A stretch of 10,120 nucleotides of DNA from an uncultured Actinomyces sp. GTDB taxonomy: Bacteria > Actinomycetota > Actinomycetes > Actinomycetales > Actinomycetaceae. The stretch is taken from contig CALBAF010000358.1 in assembly GCA_937926415.1 (NCBI GenBank), positions 1 to 10,120 of the forward strand, written 5' to 3'. This document shows, piece by piece, positions 1-7,572 of the stretch. Positions within the stretch are counted from its first letter, which is position 1, and the number at the start of each line of letters is the position of its first letter. Under the pieces are notes generated by a model. The model saw only the letters and a program-made list of their open reading frames with translations, made no database searches and had not been told where the DNA came from. A program made the position numbers and the translations under genes.

Positions 1-3000
1 GCAGGCGTCGGGTCCGGGGTCGGCTCGGGGGTGCCCGGCAGCTTCACCATCAGGGTGCTCGTCAGGTACGAGGCGTCGCGCACCTGGACGCGCAGGCTCA
101 CGTCCGCAGCGGACGGGGTCCACGGGAAGGTCACCGAGGAAGCCGCAGCGCGGTCCCCGCCGTCCGTCACCGTCGTCCAGTCGCGTACGAGTGTCTCGGT
201 GCCATCCGCGCCGATCTGCACAGCTCGGACCTGCTGCGTACCGGCGATGCCATCGGACACCGTCGCGGTCACGTCGACCGGTGCTCCAACCTCGCCCGTG
301 TACGTGTAGGTGCCACCGGCCTCGGCGATGTTCGTACCCGCCAGCGTCATCGACGCGCCCGTGTAGGTGTGCAGGTGCGTGGGGTCGATGCCGGCGGCCT
401 CGAGGGCGTCCTTGGCAACGTTCCACGCCGACGTTCCCTCGGCCGCGGCGACGTACACGTGGGTGTCGTCCTTCTTCTCGTCGCTCAGCTCCGGCTCGAG
501 GTCGAGGCGGGTCAGCGTCGAGGGCAGGACGAGGACGCGCGGGACGTCCACGCCGAAGGACACACGGGTCATACCCTCGCCGAAGTATGCGCTCTGGCGG
601 CGTCCGTTCGTCGGACGACCGTCGTACACGAAGGACCCATCCACGCCGCCGCGCACGACGATGCGACGAGGCATGGGAACCCAGCTGCCTTCCATGCGGA
701 TCGAGGTCACCTTGGAGCCGTACTCGACGAGCTCCAGGGAGTTACCGGTGACGCCACTCGAGCGCTCGACCGACTCCGGGATGACCAGCTCGGTGAGGGC
801 CGTCGTGCCCGCGAAGGCGTCGTCACCGATGACCTTGAGGCCCTCGGGCAGGACGACGCGGGTGAGCGTCTTGTTGTTGGCGAACGCCGTCGCGCCAATT
901 GCTACCGTGCCCGCGCGCACCGTGTAGTCGGTGAGAGTGTTGGCGGCCGGGGACAGCATCAGGTGCAGGCCGTCGTCCGCCTTGCGGTACAGGACGTTGT
1001 GCTCGGCCGAGTAGACCGGGTTGCCGTCCGCGACGGTCAGCGTCGCGATCTTGCGGTCGTTGTACAGGACAGTCTCGGCGAAGGAGGTGACGCCCGCGCC
1101 GATGTGGAACGAGGTCAGGGCCGTGCTCTCCGAGAAGGCCTGCTCACCGACCGTGGTCACCGAGTCCGGCAGTGTCACGGAGGAATGCGCCGTGCGGCTG
1201 AACGCGAAGTCGCCGATCGTCGTGAGGCGGTTCAGATCGGGTCGGAAGTTGACCCCTTCCTTGGCACTCGTGGACTCGAAGGCGCTGCCGCCCAGGGAGA
1301 TCGCGCCTCCCAGGTCGATGCTCGCGAGCTTGCCTGCCGAGCAGAACGCGCAGGTACCCACCGTCTCGAACTTCTCGGGCAGGGCCACGGAGGTGAGCGC
1401 GGAGAGGCGGAAGGCCTCGTCCTTGATCTCGCGCAGGCTATCGGGCAGTGTCACGGAGGTGATGCCCGCCTTCTGGAAGGCCTTGGGCGCGATCGTCGCG
1501 ACCCCGTCCAGGACCGTGTACGAGGCGCCGGTGTTCTTGGCGGCCGGGTACAGGATCAGGCGCGAGTGATCCTTGGAGTACAGGACTCCGTCCACGCTCT
1601 CGTAGTTCGGGTTCGCGGGATCGACCTCGACGCTGGTCAGCGCGGTGGTCTCGGCGTAGCCCGAGGTCACCGCGTCGGCGGAGACGTTGGGACCCAGCTT
1701 GATCGTGGTGAGCGCCGAGTTGTAGTCGAAGACCTCCGCCCCGATCGTCACCACGGAGCGCGGCAGTTCGATGACCTCCAGGCTCGTGTTGGCAAACGCA
1801 CGGTCGGCGATCTTGGTCAGCTGGGCCGGGTGGGCCTCGTCGTCAACAAAGGTGATCTTCTTCAGCGAGCTGTAGATGAAGGCTTCCAGGCCGATCGAGC
1901 GCACCGAAGCGGGGATCGTCACGGATTCCACGGTGGAGCTCGCAAAGGCGCGCTCGCCGATGGAGGTCACGGTGTCAGGCAGGGTGACCTCGGTGGACGA
2001 GCCCTTGTACTTCACAAGGACGCCGTCCTCGCTGATCTCGAAGTCGTCCGCATCGGCGGAGCGCACCGTGACGGGGATAGACGCGGTCTTGGCCGCACCG
2101 TCCTCGGTCGTAACGGTCACGGTCAGCGTGCCCGAACCCGCGTGATCGCCGGCGGTCAGCGTCGCCTTGCGCGTGTCGGTGTCGGCGGCGACCGTGGCCA
2201 GGTCGGCCGGTTCCACGCTCCACGTCACCGCGCGGTCCTTGAGGGAGGGCGCCAGGTAGGCCTTCACGGGGGCGGTCTCGCCCACCTTGAGCGTCACCTT
2301 GGTGTCCGCAAGCTCGATGCCCGCGTCCTCAGAGATGGTGCGCACGCGGACCTGGGCGCTGGCCGACAGACTCGGCTGGGACGCGTCGGTCGCGGTGATC
2401 GTCGCCTCGCCCGCGGCCAGGGTCTGGACCTCGCCGTTGTCGTTCACGGTTGCCACGGCCTCGTTCGAGGACGTCCACACGAGGTCAGTGACATTCGCGT
2501 TCGTCGGCTCGAAGGCGGCGCTGAGCGCGACCGTCTCACCCGCGACAACCTCGGAGGTCTGCGGAGTGAGCGACAGAGAGGTCATCGGGATCGTGCGGAA
2601 GCGGATCACCTGGCGGGCCTGGTTCTTGCCCCAGTCCCACGCGAAGAGGTAAGCGGTCGCCGGGTCAGACGAGTCCGCGCGGTCGATGAGGTCTGCCCAC
2701 TTGATCTCGTAGTGCTTAGCGTAGGTGCCGTCGGCCTGACGGTTCGCACCCACGGCTTCCTTCTCGTCGTAGTAGCGACGCGAGGTCGGAGACTCGGAGA
2801 AAGCGATGCCGGCCAGCGGCGAGTTGTCGGTGACGTCGAAGGACACGACGCGTTCGTCGCCCTCGCCCGTCACGGCCAGGTTGGAGATGGCGGGCGCCTC
2901 GGTATCCAGGGTGAAGTCCCAGGTCAGCTGCGAATTAACGCTCGAGGGGGCGACCGAGGCCGCATCGATCGTCAACTTGTAGCGGCCCGCGGGCAGTTCC

Positions 3001-5939
3001 TTGCCATCCTTGTCGAAGCCGTCGAAGACCGGGTTGTTACCCTCCTGGCTTTCGATGGGCTCGACCTTGCTGGCGTGGTAGTTGAACAGGGACTTGCGGG
3101 CGCGCTCGAAGGTGTACTCGCGCACGACCTCGCCGGCCTCGTTCGTGTAGGTGTAAGTCACCTTCGGGGAGTTACGCAGCAGGCAGGTGCGCGGCCGGAT
3201 ACGCGAGGGGGCCTCGGGCAGCGCGGATCGGGACATGATGAAGTACGCGGGATCGACCGCGCGCACGTCGTCGATCTCCTGTCCGGCGAGGGGGTTCAGG
3301 GCACCCAGGGGCACCTCGGTCGCGGGGTTCATGAGGGTCGAGGAGCAGGCGTGCGCGGTGCTCGTCGTGCCGTCGTACCACTTGCCGTCGAAGACGGCAG
3401 GGGCGCCCCAGGAGCCGTAGAAGCCCATGTAGGGGACGGTGAGGTCGGGCTGCCCGTCGGCGCTCGTGAAGGTGACGGCACCGTCGATGAACGTGCCCTT
3501 AGGAGCATTCGCGTTCGCGTACGAGGCGAAGGCCGAGCGCGGGGTGACGGTGACGGTCACGGTGGCCTCGCCCTTGGCGGGCACGGTCACCGAGTCAGCG
3601 GAGTAGGTCAGGTCGATGCCCTGCCCCGCCCAGTTCTTCGAGTGCTCGGTGAACAGGCCCCCCTCGACGATCTCGGAGAGAGCCTGGCCTCCCAGGGTGT
3701 AGGTGTGGTCGGCGTCGGAGACGTTCGTCAGGGTCACCTGGAAGGTCCACCCGTTCGTGCCCTCACCGAGGTCTGCCTTGGGGCGCCACGGGTTTTCTGC
3801 GCCCGCGACGCTCGGGTACACGGTTGTGGTCGTCGCCGCGAGCGCGTCCACCTGACCAGCGCCCACGCGGCGCGGCGAGTAGTAGGTGCCGTCGTTCTGG
3901 TCGATGTCGAGCAGCGGGTGGGCGGTGCCCATCATGAGGGTGGTGACGATCGCGGCCTTGTCCGCCTCCGACAGGCCAGCGAATGCCGGGTCGTCGTTCA
4001 CGCGCTGGCGCACGAGGGCGGCGATGCCCGCAACCTGCGGGGTCGCCATGGATGTGCCCGACATGGACCGGTACGTGTTGCCCAAGACAGCCGCAACGAT
4101 GTTGCCACCGGGGGCAGCGATCTCAGGCTTGAGCTTGAGGTCGGGCGTGACGCCCCACGAGGTGAAGTCAGAGACCGACGGGTTGGTCGAGGCCAGCTTG
4201 AGTCCCGCGTGAGGGTTGGAGATGGTGATGGAGCCGGACTCGCTGGCCTTGATGGCATCCAGGAGCGCGTCCTTCTCCTTCTTCGTGATGGTCACGGTCG
4301 GCATCGTGTGGGTGGCCTCAATCGTTGCCACGTAGGGGGTTTCGACCGCCTCGGAGTCGCCGATGATGAGGGCGGCGGGCTTGGAGGTCAGCTGGGTCAG
4401 GCCCTTGACCTTGGCCTCGTGGGTCATGTCCGCGCCGGTGGCGCTGTCGGAGCCGCCGCGGTCTTCGAGCACGATGACCTTCGACAGGTCGCCGGGGTGC
4501 TCGGCGACGAGCTTGTCGAGGGCCGCCGCGTCACCGATGCCCGCGTAGACGAGGGTGTAGGTGCCTTCGGGGATGTCGAGGAGGCTCGGCACGACGGCGT
4601 CCTTGAGGCCGCGCGACTTGCGGTAGACGACCTGGCGCTCCCCCACCGTCAGGTAGGGCAGTGCGTCCTGGTTGTTGACCGAGGCGACGGCCAAGGTCGA
4701 GCTGTAGGACGCGGGCTCTGAGAGCGTGCCGGCGTCGGGATCGGAGGCGTAGGGCTTGTTCTTGCCGCTGTAGTTGGAGTACGCGCTGGAGTAGGAGTTA
4801 CCCGCGGCTGCGTTCACCGTCACGCCGGCGGCGGCGAGGTTCTTGTACACCTCCGCGTACATGGTTCCGGCCTCGGTACCCATTCCCGCGTCTTCACCAA
4901 GGGACAGGTTGATCGAGTCGGGCTTGATGACAACCGCGTCGTCGAGGGCTGCCAGGACGGTATTGTCGGGGATCGAGCCTTCCTTGTCGGCGGCGACCTT
5001 GGCGACGATGATCTGAGCGTGGGGCGCGGTGCCCTGCAGGTCGGCCGCGTTGGCCGCGGCGATCGCGGCGACGTGGGTGCCGTGCGACAGGTCCTTGCTG
5101 GACTTGGGCAGCACATCCGCATCGTTGTCCGCGTAGTCGAAGACGAAGGGGATCTTGTTGTTGAGGTAGGCGCCGGTCTTTCCGTGCGGCAGCTTGCCGA
5201 CGAGGGCCTCGACGTCCCTCTGGCTCAGGCGCACGTCCACGCCGTCCATGGAGCCGGAGAACGCCTGGTGGGTGGCCTCGATACCCGTATCGATGACCTC
5301 GATGACCTGACGGTCACCCTTCTGGGTGGTCTGATTGGCGCGTGTCATCTCCAGGGAGGAGGCGTTTTGCAGGGCCGGGTCCACGGCCTCGGCGCCCAGT
5401 GCGCCCGCGTCGCCCTCGACGACCATGGGCTTGTGATGGCGCTCGATGAACGCGGCCTTGACGCCCTCGGTCGCCTTGATGGCGTCCAGGGACGAGGCCG
5501 GGGCCTGGATCGCGAAACCGTCCAGCGCATGCGTGTAGTCGCGCACGTCAGTGATGCCCGCACCGGGGACCACTGCCTCGACCGAGGTTTCAATGCGGTC
5601 CTTGACCGTCTCGTGCTTGGTCGAGGACGACAGGCCAAAGACCCGCTGGTACCACGGGATGCCGACCGAGCCATCCTCGAGCTGGACGATGATCGTCGTC
5701 GGGGTATCGTCGGTGGGGACGCTCTCGGAGGTGGTGGTCGGGTTCTCGGCCCCGGCCTCGTCGGCAGCTCCCGACTGTGGGGCGCCGGACTGGGCGTCGA
5801 CGGACGAGGCGGGGGCTGCGGCGCCCGACTGGCTTTCCTCGCGGCTGTTGGCAGCGAAAGCCACCGGGTTGGTCACGGCGGTCACGGCAAGGGTGCCCGC
5901 GGTTAGCAGCACCAATGCCGAAGTTGTGCGATGGGACAT
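1..5939 (-). CDS. Giant secreted subtilisin-like serine protease (S8) with PA, BIG2 and BspA-type LRR domains, C-terminus beyond window
   Basis: About 1979 codons are visible without a stop. Start: ATG at 5939; the codon directly upstream is an in-frame TAG, so no earlier start is possible; AAGTGAG is a weak ribosome site. Residues 1-29 form a signal peptide (SHR, hydrophobic core, AFA|A cleavage). Residues ~79-170 look like an I9-type propeptide. Catalytic triad: Asp217 (VIDTG), His286 (SHGTHVA), Ser630 (GTSMATPQVAG), with oxyanion Asn381 (AAGN). The wide gap between Asn381 and Ser630 holds a PA domain, as in the lactocepin/C5a-peptidase group. Then follow an Fn3/Ig-like region (~650-1110), two BIG2 domains (~1119-1201 and ~1204-1290), BspA-type LRRs (~1301-1727), another Ig-like stretch and a PEPTPDPTP linker. 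Inferred role: secreted, probably wall-attached protease cleaving extracellular proteins, with the LRR/Ig part for adhesion or spacing. A sortase signal beyond the edge is expected but unseen. Family is secure; substrate is unknown. Confidence 0.95.
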   Translation of the reverse strand, partial: MSHRTTSALVLLTAGTLAVTAVTNPVAFAANSREESQSGAAAPASSVDAQSGAPQSGAADEAGAENPTTTSESVPTDDTPTTIIVQLEDGSVGIPWYQRVFGLSSSTKHETVKDRIETSVEAVVPGAGITDVRDYTHALDGFAIQAPASSLDAIKATEGVKAAFIERHHKPMVVEGDAGALGAEAVDPALQNASSLEMTRANQTTQKGDRQVIEVIDTGIEATHQAFSGSMDGVDVRLSQRDVEALVGKLPHGKTGAYLNNKIPFVFDYADNDADVLPKSSKDLSHGTHVAAIAAANAADLQGTAPHAQIIVAKVAADKEGSIPDNTVLAALDDAVVIKPDSINLSLGEDAGMGTEAGTMYAEVYKNLAAAGVTVNAAAGNSYSSAYSNYSGKNKPYASDPDAGTLSEPASYSSTLAVASVNNQDALPYLTVGERQVVYRKSRGLKDAVVPSLLDIPEGTYTLVYAGIGDAAALDKLVAEHPGDLSKVIVLEDRGGSDSATGADMTHEAKVKGLTQLTSKPAALIIGDSEAVETPYVATIEATHTMPTVTITKKEKDALLDAIKASESGSITISNPHAGLKLASTNPSVSDFTSWGVTPDLKLKPEIAAPGGNIVAAVLGNTYRSMSGTSMATPQVAGIAALVRQRVNDDPAFAGLSEADKAAIVTTLMMGTAHPLLDIDQNDGTYYSPRRVGAGQVDALAATTTTVYPSVAGAENPWRPKADLGEGTNGWTFQVTLTNVSDADHTYTLGGQALSEIVEGGLFTEHSKNWAGQGIDLTYSADSVTVPAKGEATVTVTVTPRSAFASYANANAPKGTFIDGAVTFTSADGQPDLTVPYMGFYGSWGAPAVFDGKWYDGTTSTAHACSSTLMNPATEVPLGALNPLAGQEIDDVRAVDPAYFIMSRSALPEAPSRIRPRTCLLRNSPKVTYTYTNEAGEVVREYTFERARKSLFNYHASKVEPIESQEGNNPVFDGFDKDGKELPAGRYKLTIDAASVAPSSVNSQLTWDFTLDTEAPAISNLAVTGEGDERVVSFDVTDNSPLAGIAFSESPTSRRYYDEKEAVGANRQADGTYAKHYEIKWADLIDRADSSDPATAYLFAWDWGKNQARQVIRFRTIPMTSLSLTPQTSEVVAGETVALSAAFEPTNANVTDLVWTSSNEAVATVNDNGEVQTLAAGEATITATDASQPSLSASAQVRVRTISEDAGIELADTKVTLKVGETAPVKAYLAPSLKDRAVTWSVEPADLATVAADTDTRKATLTAGDHAGSGTLTVTVTTEDGAAKTASIPVTVRSADADDFEISEDGVLVKYKGSSTEVTLPDTVTSIGERAFASSTVESVTIPASVRSIGLEAFIYSSLKKITFVDDEAHPAQLTKIADRAFANTSLEVIELPRSVVTIGAEVFDYNSALTTIKLGPNVSADAVTSGYAETTALTSVEVDPANPNYESVDGVLYSKDHSRLILYPAAKNTGASYTVLDGVATIAPKAFQKAGITSVTLPDSLREIKDEAFRLSALTSVALPEKFETVGTCAFCSAGKLASIDLGGAISLGGSAFESTSAKEGVNFRPDLNRLTTIGDFAFSRTAHSSVTLPDSVTTVGEQAFSESTALTSFHIGAGVTSFAETVLYNDRKIATLTVADGNPVYSAEHNVLYRKADDGLHLMLSPAANTLTDYTVRAGTVAIGATAFANNKTLTRVVLPEGLKVIGDDAFAGTTALTELVIPESVERSSGVTGNSLELVEYGSKVTSIRMEGSWVPMPRRIVVRGGVDGSFVYDGRPTNGRRQSAYFGEGMTRVSFGVDVPRVLVLPSTLTRLDLEPELSDEKKDDTHVYVAAAEGTSAWNVAKDALEAAGIDPTHLHTYTGASMTLAGTNIAEAGGTYTYTGEVGAPVDVTATVSDGIAGTQQVRAVQIGADGTETLVRDWTTVTDGGDRAAASSVTFPWTPSAADVSLRVQVRDASYLTSTLMVKLPGTPEPTPDPTP
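760..2040 (-). repeat. BspA-type leucine-rich repeat (LRR_5) block inside the protease gene
   Basis: About 425 residues (~1301-1727 of the protease) are built from ~23-residue units of the form LTSVxLPDSVxxIGxxAFxxS, such as VTLPDTVTSIGERAF, VTIPASVRSIGLEAF, VTLPDSVTTVGEQAF and VVLPEGLKVIGDDAF. Two longer modules of the type NPxYxSxDGVLYxKDxxxLxLxPAA...YTVxxGVxxIxxxAF recur near residues ~1435-1490 and ~1630-1690, indicating internal duplication. This is the pattern of Tannerella BspA and related surface proteins, known for adhesion to host matrix proteins and other bacteria. Binding by this copy is inference. Confidence 0.88.
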
Positions 5940-6002
5940 CTATGGCTCACTTAGTTGACAACTGGGTCAGGGCATGGCCGTGGATACGGCATAACCCAGC
6001 GT

Positions 6003-6021
6003 CTAGGGTAGGGTTACCTAC
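6003..6021 (-). promoter_or_regulatory. DtxR/IdeR-like iron-box candidate upstream of the protease
   Basis: The 19 bases match the published DtxR/IdeR operator consensus TWAGGTWAGSCTWACCTWA at 15 of 19 positions (mismatches at 6003, 6008, 6013, 6021). The site lies in a perfect inverted repeat, AGGGTAGG (6005-6012), GTTA, CCTACCCT (6017-6024). It sits ~64-82 bp upstream of the protease start and overlaps a possible -10 element, where a repressor would act. If real, an iron-loaded DtxR-family regulator would repress the protease when iron is plentiful. The match was made by eye; other repressors could use the same palindrome. Confidence 0.45.
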
Positions 6022-6033
6022 CCTTACTGAAAA
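6005..6033 (-). promoter_or_regulatory. Possible promoter of the protease gene
   Basis: On the minus strand TTTTCA (6033-6028; 4 of 6 with TTGACA) is followed after exactly 17 bases by TACCCT (6010-6005), which fits the actinobacterial TAnnnT -10 form. Transcription would begin near 5998 and give a leader of about 60 bases. Both hexamers are weak, so this is a candidate only; its support comes mainly from the palindrome covering spacer and -10. Confidence 0.25.
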
Positions 6034-6073
6034 GCCCCACTCTGCTTTCTTCTCAGCATCCGTCGAGGGCTTT

Positions 6074-6085
6074 ACGTGCGCACGT
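6074..6085. repeat. Perfect 12-bp palindrome ACGTGCGCACGT
   Basis: ACGTGCGCACGT equals its own reverse complement. It lies ~135 bp upstream of the protease start in non-coding DNA. Such a site could bind a dimeric regulator, but GC-rich genomes produce short palindromes by chance and no known operator is recognised. Confidence 0.4.
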
Positions 6086-6110
6086 TTCCGCCGTAAACTA
6101 TCTCTCTTAG

Positions 6111-6129
6111 TATCACCTTAGTTGTGATA
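6111..6129. repeat. Inverted repeat TATCAC-N7-GTGATA
   Basis: Two perfect 6-bp arms (6111-6116 and 6124-6129) flank seven bases in the most AT-rich part of the protease upstream region. The 19-bp span is the size of a typical dimeric repressor or activator site. No family is assigned. Confidence 0.35.
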
Positions 6130-6158
6130 GCTACTCTTAATTGACGCTGGTCGCACTG

Positions 6159-6223
6159 AAAAACGACAAACCCGCCAAGGAGGGCGCGGACACGGGGTCC
6201 GTATCGCCTCCTGACGGGTTGTC
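6159..6223 (-). terminator. Rho-independent terminator after the UPF0145 gene
   Basis: Reading the minus strand, GACAACCCGTCAGGAGGCG (6223-6205) pairs with bulges to the arm at 6186-6165. The apex carries a further CGGAC/GTCCG stem (6187-6191 with 6197-6201). A GTTTTTC run (6164-6158) follows directly. The signal lies ~30 bases past the UPF0145 stop codon and would shield the protease control region from read-through. Confidence 0.8.
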
Positions 6224-6254
6224 AGTCGCGGGTTCTGCGGAGCGCGGACGCGGG

Positions 6255-6575
6255 TCAGAGAATGACCGCGGTGCCCGTCGCGATGGCGGCGAGCATGCCA
6301 TTGTTGGTGCCGGCGGTAAAGTAGTCGACCTTCACGCCGACGATCGCGTTGGCACCCATCGCCTGGGCGCGTGCACACATTTCGTTGACGGCGGTCGCGG
6401 AGGCGCCGCCGATCTCTTCCTCGTACTGGGAGGCGCGGCCACCGAACATGTTGGACAGGTTCGCGCCGAAGTCCTTGAACATGTTGACGCCGGAGATCGC
6501 CTCACCGGAGACCATGCCGATGTACTGCCTGACGGGCGCACCCTCAACGGTCGGGGTCGTTACAACGAGCATCAT
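6255..6575 (-). CDS. YbjQ/UPF0145 family protein
   Basis: A 105-106 residue cytosolic protein matching the whole length of the YbjQ/UPF0145 family, which is annotated as a putative heavy-metal-binding domain. Members of known structure form pentamers; the cellular function is not established. Recognisable features are the N-terminal TTPTVEGxPVRQYIGMVSGEAISGVN strand-loop, the central RASQYEEEI segment, the helix ATAVNEMCARAQAMGANAIVGVKVDY, and the terminal GTAV strand. Two ATG codons adjoin (6575 and 6572). AAGGAG at 6584-6579 stands 3 bases from the first and 6 from the second, so the second may be the true start, removing one Met. The gene is divergent from the hydrolase and ends in a strong terminator, so it appears to be transcribed alone. 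Confidence 0.9.
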   Translation of the reverse strand: MMLVVTTPTVEGAPVRQYIGMVSGEAISGVNMFKDFGANLSNMFGGRASQYEEEIGGASATAVNEMCARAQAMGANAIVGVKVDYFTAGTNNGMLAAIATGTAVIL

Positions 6576-6578
6576 TCA

Positions 6579-6584
6579 CTCCTT
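6579..6584 (-). promoter_or_regulatory. Ribosome binding site AAGGAG of the UPF0145 gene
   Basis: AAGGAG is a strong Shine-Dalgarno match. Its spacing to the two consecutive ATG codons is 3 and 6 bases, favouring the downstream ATG at 6572 over the one at 6575. Confidence 0.7.
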
Positions 6585-6786
6585 CATAGGGGGTTAACGT
6601 GGCAACCCTACCCGCGATTCCGCGCGGAGGCCAGTAGGCGCCCATCAGCTGATTGACCACAGGGCCTCCCCACACCCGTTTGCTGCGTTGAAGCGAGCCC
6701 CTTCGAGCCGCCACGGCGCTACCATTCCATTCATCATTCCCATCCGGGCGCAGCGACGCACCCGGCGACTTGCGCGGAGCGATGCC

Positions 6787-7572
6787 ATGAAGATGCACGT
6801 CTACGGGCCTTGCGGGCAGGACTGCCCCGCCGTCCTCATCATTCACCCGATGCTGTCCTCGGCCTCGAGCATGAAGGCAGCGCTCTGCGATCACATGGGT
6901 CCCGGACTGCGCTTCCTCGTGCCGGACCTGTCGGCCCACGGGGACGAGGCCTCGGCCCCCTACGCATCGGCAGGGGCGGAGGCGGCGGCGATCCACGAGT
7001 GGCTGGCGTCCCACGGGGTACGCCACATGTCCCTGGGTTTCGGGGCGTCGCTTGGCGGGGTGATCCTGTTCGAGCTGCTGCGTTTCCCGGACCTCTCGTT
7101 TGATCGGCTGTTCATTGAGGGAGTGAGCTTCTACTCGGGTGGTCCCGTGGCCCGAGCCGGCGGGGCCATTCTCAGCCGCGTGATGGTCGCGAAGCACCGG
7201 AAGGCCGTGCGCGATCCCGAGGCGGGGGCACGCAAGCTCGCGCGCCTCTACGGCGAGGAGACTGCACGCTCGATGGCCTCGAGTTTCGCCGCGATGAGCG
7301 AGGACAGCATCCGCGCGATCGTGCACGACTGCTCGCATGTCAGCCTGCCGCCCCTCTCCCCCACCACCCAGTGGCGCTGCACCTTCGCGTACGGGGAGAA
7401 AGACTCGGACCTGCGGCTCGCGCGCCGCGTGATCCCGCGACTCTATCCGCAGGCGGAACTGCGCGTCTGGCCGGGCTCGGGGCACTGCGAGCGCATGAGC
7501 CGCGACTCGGTCACCTACGGGGCGATGCTGCGGAACGTCGCCCTGGGCTCGGCATCTACTGATCGTTCGTGA
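6787..7572 (+). CDS. Alpha/beta hydrolase fold protein
   Basis: A 261-residue protein with the alpha/beta-hydrolase pattern: strand VLIIHPML followed by a Ser-rich loop in the oxyanion position (HP rather than the usual HG), nucleophile elbow G-A-S-L-G with Ser88, an acid in GEKDSD (Asp206 or Asp208), and His233 in GSGH. The Asp-His spacing of ~25-28 residues is normal for the fold. There is no signal peptide or membrane segment, so it should be cytosolic. ATG 6787 is chosen because GGAG (6776-6779) lies seven bases upstream; ATG 6793 is a fallback, and a TTG at 6688 would add an unlikely Arg-rich tail. Substrate is not predictable; an esterase or lipase-like role is the usual assignment. Its 3' end overlaps the oppositely oriented methyltransferase gene by 17 bp. 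Confidence 0.85.
   Translation: MKMHVYGPCGQDCPAVLIIHPMLSSASSMKAALCDHMGPGLRFLVPDLSAHGDEASAPYASAGAEAAAIHEWLASHGVRHMSLGFGASLGGVILFELLRFPDLSFDRLFIEGVSFYSGGPVARAGGAILSRVMVAKHRKAVRDPEAGARKLARLYGEETARSMASSFAAMSEDSIRAIVHDCSHVSLPPLSPTTQWRCTFAYGEKDSDLRLARRVIPRLYPQAELRVWPGSGHCERMSRDSVTYGAMLRNVALGSASTDRS

Larger units (their letters stand above)
5940..6254. other. Gene-free stretch between the protease and ybjQ-like genes
   Basis: No coding region is supported here. The stretch holds, from left to right, the short protease leader, a DtxR-like palindrome overlapping a possible promoter, a perfect 12-bp palindrome, a 6-bp inverted repeat, and the terminator of the UPF0145 gene. It is visibly more AT-rich around 6090-6145 than the coding DNA on either side, as expected for a control region. 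Since the next plus-strand gene starts only at 6787, these elements most likely serve the protease gene. Confidence 0.7.

Noticed and set aside
369..4721. Very long open frame on the plus strand (about 1450 codons) opposite the protease
   Set aside because: It is codon-aligned with the protease, so its stops could arise only from TTA, CTA or TCA codons, which the protease gene avoids. Its translation is an Arg/Gly/Val/Asp-rich low-complexity product without domains. The minus-strand frame carries complete catalytic motifs and domain repeats.
5019..5906. Plus-strand open frame opposite the protease N-terminus
   Set aside because: It is a mirror of the signal peptide, propeptide and catalytic region, with no recognisable domain and a biased composition.
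6141..6146. TTGACG as a plus-strand -35 element
   Set aside because: No suitable -10 follows at 16-18 bases, and the sequence downstream is the terminator of the opposite-strand gene, with no plus-strand gene until 6787.
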